DNA of 64,000 nucleotides. Source: Hordeum vulgare subsp. vulgare (taxonomy: Eukaryota > Streptophyta > Magnoliopsida > Poales > Poaceae). Of this stretch, positions 55,143-64,000 are shown in pieces. The position numbers and the translations under genes were made by a program. The stretch's first letter is position 1; every line of letters starts with the position of its first letter. The notes under the pieces were generated by a model. That model was given only the letters and a program-made list of their open reading frames with translations. It was not told the origin of the DNA and did not search any database. The stretch covers positions 345,944,638-346,008,637 of the forward strand of contig NC_058521.1 in NCBI RefSeq assembly GCF_904849725.1, written 5' to 3'.

Positions 55143-58100
55143 TGAGGGATCGATACAACATGTGTCTAGAGGGGGGTGAATAGACTACTTGTGAAGATAA
55201 AAACTCTAGCCTAACCCAAATTCTAAGAGGGCAGAAACTCAACAGTTCTAATAAGTCTAGTGCACCCTACACATGCTAGTCAACATATATGGCAGCGGAA
55301 AAGTAATGAATTTGCACATGTAAAGGAGTAGAGGTTTGGAAGATCAAATGCATGAGGTTGACACGACAACTTTTGGCATGGTTCTGATAGGTGGCGCTAT
55401 CGTACACCCATGGTAGTGGAGACTTCAACCCACCGAGGGTAACGACTGCAAGTGTCCACGGAGGGATCCACCAACGAAAGGTCCAGAAAGAAACGGCCTT
55501 GTCTATTCCACCACGACTTCCGTCCATGGAGGACTAACCTTACTCACTGTAGATCTTCACGAAGTAGGCGATCTCCTTACCCTTACAAACATGTTGGTTC
55601 AACTCCACAACACGAAGTAGGAGGATCCCAAGTGACACCTAACCAATCTAGGACGCACTACCCTCCAAAAGGTAATAGATGTGGTAGACCAATTAACTCC
55701 GTGCTCTTGTGCTTATAAAGATAGTCTCCTCAACACAAATCACTCTCTCACGGAATATGCATGGGTAGGAGAGGTTGATTTGGTTGAAAGTAGTTTGGGG
55801 AGGCTAAAGATCAAGTTTCAAATGATAGGATTGGAATATGTTGGTCTCAACACATGAGTAGGTGGTTCTCTCTCAGAAAATGGATCTGGCAATGAAGTGT
55901 GTGTTCTGAGTGCTTATGCCACAAATGAGAGGTGGGTGAAGGGGTATACATAGAAAGCAGCCAAAATTCAACCGTTACAGACAAAAGGACAACCTCGATA
56001 ACACCGAAGTTGAAAACTCGGTGGTACCGATTAGCACAAAGGTGTGAACTTCTGAATCTCGGTGAGGCCGATATATGAAACTCGATGGCACCGAAAAGGT
56101 GACTAACGGTCAGATGGCCAAACTAGATGTCACATCCCTGGAACCCTAACAAAAGTATAGCATTGTGCTCATATCTTCTTTGCATTGCATGCAAGAAAAT
56201 TGCAACAAGATCAAAGCAAGTGGTGAAGCAAAACCCAAAAACCCTAGCCACTTCTCAATTTAAAGGAAATTCCAAACTTGTGAACATCAATGAACCCAAA
56301 ATGGCCTCAAGAAAAGTTCAACTTTTCTGATAATTCTTGAAAGCAAATCATCAGGGAAGAAAACTATTTTCAAAACACATTTGGCATTTTATTTAAATTC
56401 AAAAAGCTACTGAATTCAAGTTTAAATTTGAATTCAAATATTTTCAAGTTTCAAAAATGTTGCAAACCTCAGGAGTGGTTGGAAGTATTCCAACTAATAT
56501 TTCCGTAGGTTCAAAATGATTTTTGAACCAATATTTAAGCCAAAACAAATGGGAATTCAAATCAGTGGATAAAACAGAAAACAAAACAAGAAAAAAATAG
56601 CAAAACACCTACCTGTCGCTTACCTGGCCCAGGCCCAGCTCCCCTGTGTCGTCTTCCTCCTCGCCAGTGGGCAGCAGGAGGTGGCCGCCGCGACGCCCGG
56701 CGCCTCCACGCAGCTCCCTGCTTGCCTGGACGTCTCGGTGCACTGGCAAGGCGAGGATAACCTCCCCGAGCATGACCCTATCCATCCCCGCAACCCATTC
56801 CTCCCCTCTCCTCTCGGATCCTTCCTCTCCTCCTGCCGCCATTGACAGGAGCTCGAGCTCGAGCTGCCCGAGCCTCTGGCCACAGGATCTTCCCCCTAGT
56901 GCTCCATTCGCTCCGCCTCGACAAGCTGGTCGTCCGTGCCAAAGAAGAAGGTCCCCCGAGCCCTACAACGCCCACGGCACCGTCGTCTTCAAGCTTCGGC
57001 CGCCGGCGAGCTTTGTTGGATTCGTCGCCCACAGCACCTCCCCGGGCCGTCTAAGCCTTCCACTGCCCTCACCGTGAGCTTGCGCTCGTTTCCCCTCTTC
57101 TTACCCTTGGTTTCGTGCACCCTAGCCACTACACCGACGAGCCCGAGCTCCGGCCGTCGCCTCAGCTCGTCGTCGGTGAACTCCAGTCCTCCCCAGTCCT
57201 CCCTGAGACTAGTACTGGATGAGGCCGAGCTTGGGGATCCTCCCAGTGCTCTCGGCCTTCGTTCCCAAGCACCAGAGCTAACTCCGGCGACTCTCCAGTA
57301 GAGATCCGCCACAGATCTGGTCGCCGTCGGTCAGTTCCGGCAGGATCTGACCTGGCCTCGCTAATCTGCCGGTTTAACTCTAAGCAGTCACTGACCAGTG
57401 GGCCCCATACGCAAGTCAAACGCAATCAGGGGCTGGTCAGCGCGGGGTTAACCCTGTGAGGTTGACCAGTGGGTCCCCCCTGTCGAGTTTGACCTCACCA
57501 GGTCAGCCGACGGCTGACGCCATGCTGACGTGGGCCTGACGCAATAAGTAGTTTTTCTGATTTAAAAGAATTCCAGAAAATTCCCAAAACTTCTAAAAAT
57601 CATAGAAATTAATCTGTAACTCCAATGAAAATAATTTATATATGAAAAAGTATCAAAAAAATCCAAGGAATCTGAATATGTCATTTTCAAACATGTTAGA
57701 AAATGTTACTGGACCAAACATGTAAAATGATGAATATGTTAAATCTAATAAATGCTTTGGAGTTGGAATTTTAAAAAAATCATTTGAATTCCACTTCAAA
57801 TATGATAAAACATTGTTCAAACACAACCAGCAACTTAACATATCATTCCCATGAATGTAAAAAAAAACAAGTTGATCTGACCATCAGGCCGAATCAATCA
57901 AAATGGTATTCGAGAATACCTCGTTTGAAGTGATATTTGAATCTGATTCAAATCCACTTCAACCTAATAATGGTAGCTACATTAGCATACCAACATGCAT
58001 CTTCATGCCATGCTCATGCATCATTTTGTTGCATATGATTGTTATTGATTAATGTCATTTCTATCGGTAGGCTCCGCTCCTCCGGATTCCACCGAATATC

Positions 58101-60654
58101 CGACTGACGGATATTGTCCCTCCTGTGAGCAACAAGGCAAGCAACCATTTTGGTCATCCCGATAAATCCCATGTTCTCGCTCCTGCACTTATTTATTGCA
58201 TTAGGATCAAATTCTTCAAATGGTTTTGCTACGTTAGTTGAACCCACTTCCTTTGCATGACATGTCTTTGTCACAGTAAATAGCTAAACCTTGCAACCTA
58301 GCATACCTTGTAGATGCTTGAGCCATGATGTGCCTTATCCTGCTATGCATGCTATGCTTAGATTGTGTATGGTCTGTTGTCTGGGTGACGAACAGAATTG
58401 TGAGAATGTGTTCAGTAAGTAAAGGTTGGGTGTTGAACCTGATTTGGTAAAGGTACCCGTGAAAGGCTATGTAGGAGTACATGGCGGGTTGTTTCATTGG
58501 AACCGTCCTTAGGAACTGAGTTCCGTGTATGTAATCCAAGACGAGATACTACCACATGCTGGGCCCTGAAATATGACCCCGCTTGACATTAATCGCCTAG
58601 TACTCGGTCCAGGAGTTGCAAGTAGTTTCTGGTGTTTATAGTCATGCTGGAGGCCGTGCAGAGTGCTGGCCTGAGAGGTGGGCTGTGATACGGTAGGTAG
58701 TGGCACGGTGTACCAAGTGGCACCCGGATGGTGGGCTTGGGAACCCTGCGCACATCGTTTGGGGCCGTGGCGGAAACCTCGGTCGGACTTCCGTGCGGGT
58801 TACCCTCAGATAGGCGATAGACCTAGACTAAGTGTTAGCGTGGTTAACGGTCGTGGCCGACTCCCTCGCTGGGCTTCCGCTTGACGGTTGCCGAGGTGCA
58901 TGACGTGCACATGGCGATAAGTGGCGAGAGCGTGTGTGAATAAGTACACCCCTGCAGGGTTATGATCTATCCGAATAGACGTGTCCACGGATATGGACTA
59001 CTTGGAGACATATGTAGTTCATAGATAACTTTAATGGCTACTCATAAAATTGTCAAGATAAGCGTGACTGTCGTGGACGTCATTTCCGTATGGAGACGGA
59101 ATGATTCCACGATGGAGTATTGTTGTGGTGTTAGCGGACTCGTGTGCGAGAAATCAAGTTGTCAAAATTATTTAAAATGCAAGTTGTCTAGCCACGAGTC
59201 AAATGCTGGCTTTCGCATGAAACCCCACAATTCCTTATTGATACATTGCATGAGTAGATAGCTTATCCTAAAGCCTTGCTGAGTACCTCCGTACTCATGT
59301 TTGCTTAATAATTTGTTGCAGAGGTTGTTAATGACCCTAATGAAGTGTTCTATATAGACATCGACGACAACGAGTAGCTAGTATCCCTGCTACGATCTGG
59401 CCCTAGGGTGGGTCTGTAGTATAGTCAGGCCATGTGCCTTCTAGTTTCATCTATCTGTACTCAGACAGTTTATCTACTTCCGCTGGCTTGTAACTTGAAT
59501 GACTGTTATGATGGGTCGTGAGACCCCTACTGTGTAATATTATGTGTGAGGCTCTTCAGAGCCTTTTAAATAAAGCTTGTATGTTAATGGTTATGTTGTG
59601 ATGCCATCGATGTATCTATACATATCGGTATGCCATGCGTACGTGTGTCGTACTTGATATGTATGGGGTTCGATTACCTAGCCATAGGCTTTAGTAGCAT
59701 TCCTTACAGGGAAATTCCCCTTTGTGATCCAACGAGCCATGGTAGTTCGCTACTGCTCCGGACACAATGGTTGACCGGCATGTGTCCTTCTTAACTGTTG
59801 TGTCTGTCCCCGTTGGGGAAATGTCACGCGATGTAATGGAGTCCTTGTAGCTTGCTACGACTCGTCTACATTCGCTGGTGACCGACACCTGCTTTGCTGG
59901 GTCATGTATGCATGTCCCTGTGCGGAACTGCCGCTTTGGTTTATGACTAGACATGTCGATCCGGGTTCTCTGTCACTGGATTGCTAGCGACACAATTGCA
60001 TACGCGAGTCAAAAGGCGCAAACGGTCCCGGCTAAGGTAAGGCTGCAGCCGTGGGGATAACCGTGCGTGAGATCGCAAAGAGATGCGATGTGTTACAGGC
60101 TGGATTCCTATGACTTAGGATCGGGGTCCCGACACTAGATGGCACCGATACGCAAACTCGAAAATTCCGATTTTGTGTATCTTGGGAACATAATGTTGGT
60201 CACACTGAACTCGGTAGCACAGATTTGGTGGGAATGGCTAGGGATTTTGTCTGAGGTCAAACTTGATGGGTCCGATATGGAAATGTTGGTAACACCAAAT
60301 TTTTGAATGATGATCTTGACACAGTGGATATGTAGGAAATGTGACTAAGTGGTTTGGTGGCTAACTTTGAGCATTTGAGCAATCAGTTCATTTTACTATC
60401 TCATCCCCTTTTAATAGTATTGGCTTTCCTATGGACTCAAAAGTGATTTCTCACGAATATAAAAATAAGAGTCTTCTAGCTTGAAGCTTGAGCCAATGTT
60501 ATTCCTTTCTTGCATCCAGGGGCATCTCCATAAAAACCTTAAGCCATAGCTCTCCATGGACTTTCTTGAAATATCTAGGTAAAAGTGTTAGTCCAAGAGA
60601 CAATGTATGTTGTCATGAATTATCAAAAGCACCAAGGGAGCATATGTGCTTTTA
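55143..60654 (-). repeat. 3' LTR of element G, interrupted by solo LTR H
   Basis: Parts 55143-56127 and 60140-60654 join to a 1500-bp LTR after removing H and one CTAGA. The LTR start is at 60654, next to the polypurine tract aaaaaggggagat; the initial TG reads TA. Motifs of the form CTCGGTGnnACCGA are repeated (56017-56030, 56058-56071, 56081-56094). Confidence 0.85.
56128..60134 (+). mobile_element. Element H: solo LTR of a long-LTR Gypsy (Tekay-like)
   Basis: The 4007-bp unit begins TGTCACATCCC and ends GGTCCCGACA, flanked on both sides by CTAGA (56123-56127, 60135-60139). It has no gag, pol or second LTR. The terminal form, size, GC-rich centre (56600-57520) and the motif GAATAGACGTGTCCACGG (58974-58991) tie it to the same group as the LTR of element C, though it is a distinct family. 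A polyadenylation-type AATAAA is at 59569-59574. Many GC-rich frames in 56600-57430 overlap on both strands and are not genes. Confidence 0.93.
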
Positions 60655-62666
60655 ATCTCCCCTTTTTGGTAGTTGATGACAGCATACAATCAAACCTTCA
60701 AATAAAGATAATCATAGGGATATGACAACCTTGAAAGAAACATCACTAGTACTAGCTCCCCCTAAATGTGTGCAATCCCTTTTTAAAGAATAGTTGCTTT
60801 GGAATGCATGGGCACACACAATGTAGAAGGAAAAGACAAGTCATAGACATCCTGGCTATATGCATCAAACATATGTAAATGAAGAAGTTCCATGTTCAAG
60901 ACTCCCTCTTGCAAGCAGTATTTGCAAGAATCAAGAGGACATCATGAACAAGGATATGATTCATATAGATACCTTGAGGATCTTGAGCGTCTTGACATAA
61001 GAGTACGCTGTTGTAAGGATGCAAAGAGCCTAAAAAATAACACAAGAGTACACTTGGTAAAACAAATGTTAGATAACACAAGAGTACGCTGTTGTAAGGA
61101 TGCAAAGAGCCTAAAAATACCAAGAAATTGAAGACATATTGAAGATAGGTTTTGATAAAAGGATACGTCTCCAAAGAACATGAACTTTTCTACCTTAAAG
61201 ATCAATATATAAGGATTCCTCTCCCCCTGAATAATAGCATGTGGATGATGGGAGTAGGCAGGGAGAATAAGTTCAAACCAATAAATCTGTATTTATCTCT
61301 CTCCCCCTTAATATGTAAAGTTTGATACGTCTTCCTTTGGGAACAAATATCTCCCCTTAGTGTTGTTTCTCCCTCTTTCGTAGAAGCTTCTTGGTGATAT
61401 TTATCCCCTATAATAGGTTCATTGAATGGAAGCTTTCATATATCGATATGATATTTCTCCCCCTTTGGCATAAATTACCAAAACAAAAGGTCAGAGGGTA
61501 AGGACTCATTGAGAGAAAGGGATCCTGGATACTTCTCACTTTTTCAAGGGCTCCTTGAATTTGTCTTTTCTCCCCCTTGCTATGAATAAGAGTTACTTGA
61601 ATTATCTCCCCCTATGTTAGGGATCCTAGATGATTCTCCCTCTTATATGACATGGGATCACTGAGTTGTGTCTGCCCTTAGAGAAGTTTTCTCCTCTTAA
61701 AACTTACATTCAGAAGAAATTTTCAGAGCAATATTTTTTGTTGGAAAAATCAGAGTCACCGAGGCTAAATGGTTCAGTAGAACCGAGTATGATATTCAGG
61801 CCTCTTGGGTGAAATTTGTTGGACCGAGTTTCTCAATTCGATGAAACCGAGTTGCAATGATAGTCAACTCTTTAACAGAAGAATAGGCTGGTCGGAAGAT
61901 TTGTTTCAAGATTCCAATTGTAAAAGAAGGTATTAATTGAGTAGTAGAAGAAAAAAAAGATTTTGTGTGTGTCTTTTTAGAGATATAAGGTATATACATA
62001 CATGTAGATGATATTTGAATGGTTCTAAGAGTGTGAAAGGTCAAATTTGAACCATACAATGATCTCCGTCAAGATGTGGGGTGGTGACAAGGTCACCTAT
62101 ATCAGAGTATTTGACTTGAGGAGTCGAGCAAGAATGCTTGATGATAGGTCATACTCATCGTTAAGCGCGAAATGGGGTTTCCATATTTCGATTAAGCTTT
62201 TCAATGTCTTCATATCACTTGAGTTGCTTTACTCCATGAATTGGTGTAGAGCTTTATCGAGGATATGAGTACGTAGCTTCGAATGATGTTGATGACGTGG
62301 CACATCGGTGAACTTGTTGTGGATGCTCAAAGTTGATGAAGGTCATCTTGAGTTGGGAGCAATCCATGTAGTTTTGGTTAACTTTTCACCTATAATGGTT
62401 AGTCATGCAAGGAAGACCATAATATATCCAAATGACAAGGGTGAATAACTTCATCAAATGATAATCAAGGATATGATTTTGTTGTCTGCTTCGTTCATCT
62501 TCGAAGAGGGGTTGTTGATACTTGGCCAGGTCAAGATTGCTTTTGATTGGATTTGATGGCAATCTTGTGGTGCGTATTTCTTCCCAGTACCTACAAAAGG
62601 TTAGATGCAATGCAATTGAGCATAGTTTCCAAGATATAAGATAATCAAATCAAATGGCATCAAGGA
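60655..62666 (-). other. 3' non-coding region of element G with multiple polypurine tracts
   Basis: The true polypurine tract next to the LTR is at 60655-60668. Similar AGGGGGAGA-type runs on the minus strand lie at 61220-61228, 61300-61309, 61350-61359, 61456-61468, 61569-61578 and 61605-61613, and a weaker one near 60755. Multiplied polypurine tracts upstream of the 3' LTR are a described feature of Sireviruses. A 38-bp direct repeat (60999-61036, 61080-61117) lies in it. No gene is seen. Confidence 0.75.
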
Positions 62667-64000
62667 TTAGTCAGTCAAGTTCATGCCCTTGCATGCATCC
62701 GAGTGAGTCTGAGTCAAGTTTGAAGCATCAATGATGTTCAACTCACTCCTCAAATGACAAAACACTTTCTCATCAAGTGGTTTGGTAAGGATGTCAGCTA
62801 GTTGTTTGTCAGTATGAACATGCTTGAGATCGATATCTCCTTTAGCAACATGATCACGATTGAAATGTTGTCGCACTTGGATGTGTTTTGTTCTAGAATG
62901 TTGCATAGGATTATAGGCAATCATAATAGCACTTTCATTGTCACACAACAATGGACCTTTTCTAACATGAATGCCATAAATGTTAAGCATTTGAGTCATC
63001 CAAAGTAATTGAGCACAACGTGATCTAGCGGTAATATATTCAGATTCGGCAGTGGATAAGGATACCGAGTTTTGTTCTGTCGATGTCCAAGAGACAAGAG
63101 GTCTCCCAAGAAATTGGCATGTATCCGAGGTGAATTTCAATCAACCATGTCTCCAGCATAGTCCGAGTCGGAATAGCCAATAAGATTAAACAAAGATCCC
63201 TTGGGATACCATATGCCAAAGTTTGGTGTATGTATAAGGTATCTCACTATCTTTTTCACAGCCAATAGATGACACTCTTTAGGTGCTTCTTTATAGTAGG
63301 CACACATGCAAACACTCAGCATGATGTCAGGATGGGAGGCACATAGATATAACAATTAACCAATCATTGATCGATAAACCTTTTTATCAACGACTTTGTC
63401 CTCCTTAGTGAGGTTAAGATATCCACTAGTAGGCATGTGGGTTCTCATACCTTTCCATTCTTGCATGTTGAACTTCCTACAAGTCCTTGGTGTACTTGGT
63501 TTGAGAGATAAACATACCTTCTATCGATTGTTTGATTTGCAATCCAAGGAAGAACTTCAGTTTACTTATCATATACATATCATACTTCTCTGACAGGAGC
63601 TTTCCAAACTTTTCACTAAAATGTGGGGTAGTGGAACCAAAGATAATATCATCCACAAATATTTGACAAACAAATAGTTTGCCATTAACTCTTTTAGTGA
63701 ATAAGGTTGCATCAAGTTAACCAGTCTAAAAACCATTTTCAATGAGAAACTTCGTTAGACATTTGTACAAAGCTCTAGGTGCTTATTTGAGACCATATAA
63801 AGCTTTATGAAGTTTGTAAACATGATCAGGTTTCTTAGGTTTCACAAAACCAGGAGGTTATTTACCATAAACTTCCTCTTCAACTTGTCCATTGAGAAAG
63901 GCATTTTTAATATCCATTTGGTAGAGTTATATCACGGTGATTGGCATAAGCCTGAAGAATACGAATGGCTTCAAGTCTAGCAACATGAGCATAAGTCTCA
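62667..64000 (-). pseudogene. pol: Copia reverse transcriptase / RNase H pseudogene of element G (partial)
   Basis: From 64000 downward the RT shows MDIKNAFLNG, PPGFVKPKK and the catalytic FVDDIIFGS (Asp-Asp at 63648-63653). RNase H follows with IGYSDSDYAG (about 63165), LSTAESEYI (about 63040), LLCDNESAI (about 62955) and ends with ADILTKPL near 62780 and a stop at 62667. Stops at several points (for example after VYGK, before APRALYK, and near 63137) and at least two frame changes break it. The protein would copy RNA into DNA. The N-terminal part of pol lies outside the window. Confidence 0.88.

Larger units (their letters stand above)
55143..64000 (-). mobile_element. Element G: Sirevirus-like Copia, 3' part (5' end beyond window)
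   Basis: The minus-strand order RT - RNase H - long 3' non-coding region with many polypurine runs - 3' LTR is that of Copia elements of the Sirevirus type. Its LTR ends CTATTCACCCCCCTCTAG...CCTCA at 55143 (element end). The candidate target bases are cattc (55138-55142). The pol part has several stops. The LTR is interrupted by solo LTR H. Integrase, gag and the 5' LTR lie outside. Confidence 0.85.

Noticed and set aside
56609..57425. Several overlapping GC-rich frames up to 143 codons on both strands in H
   Set aside because: No start context, no domain, frames on all strands due to low stop frequency in GC-rich LTR DNA.

Overview
The window is intergenic DNA from a large grass genome, most likely Triticeae (wheat, Aegilops, barley or rye). 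I see no host gene, no rRNA or tRNA gene and no CRISPR array. Almost every base belongs to a stack of nested transposable elements, most of them decayed. The Triticeae call rests on the element types: Athila-like Gypsy LTRs that start TGATACGTCTCC and use a tRNA-Asp primer site, 4-kb LTR chromoviruses, a coding-less LARD-like Gypsy, a Tat-like element with an antisense gene, a Sirevirus-like Copia and a TNP2-type CACTA. Family names are from memory of these groups, not from a search.

Layout. Element A (1-5901, minus) is a pol-less Athila-like element cut by the window start. Element C (5902-15100, plus) is a degenerate chromovirus with gag, protease, RT, RNase H, integrase and chromodomain, and a complete 4.06-kb 3' LTR. 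A LINE-type RNase H fragment (15101-15552, minus) follows. A CACTA transposon (15553 to about 23516, plus) carries a broken TNP2 transposase and a broken second gene. Element D (about 23517-55142, plus) is a large coding-less Gypsy with a Met-tRNA primer site; it is the scaffold for most later insertions. Its 5' LTR was hit by a C-family element that is now a solo LTR (24518-35337, TSD GATGG). That solo LTR was hit by Athila-like element B (25682-32384, TSD CTCAT). The D interior was hit by Tat-like element E (37118-53176, TSD AGTTT/AGCTT), and E was hit by Athila-like element F (38133-47559, TSD TCCAG). At 55143 D is cut by Copia element G (55143 to beyond 64000, minus), whose 3' LTR was hit by solo LTR H (56128-60134, TSD CTAGA).

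Cooperation between elements. A, B, E and F all lack reverse transcriptase and integrase and so must have been mobilised in trans. A and B have matching LTRs, tRNA-Asp primer sites and a long non-coding 3' half, but carry different short genes in the same slot. F keeps an intact 384-codon ORF of unknown role, preceded by an internal copy of its own LTR promoter region. E keeps remains of a spliced gene on the opposite strand. These modular, pol-less elements are the most interesting content. The remaining coding regions (C, CACTA, G) are clearly pseudogenes.
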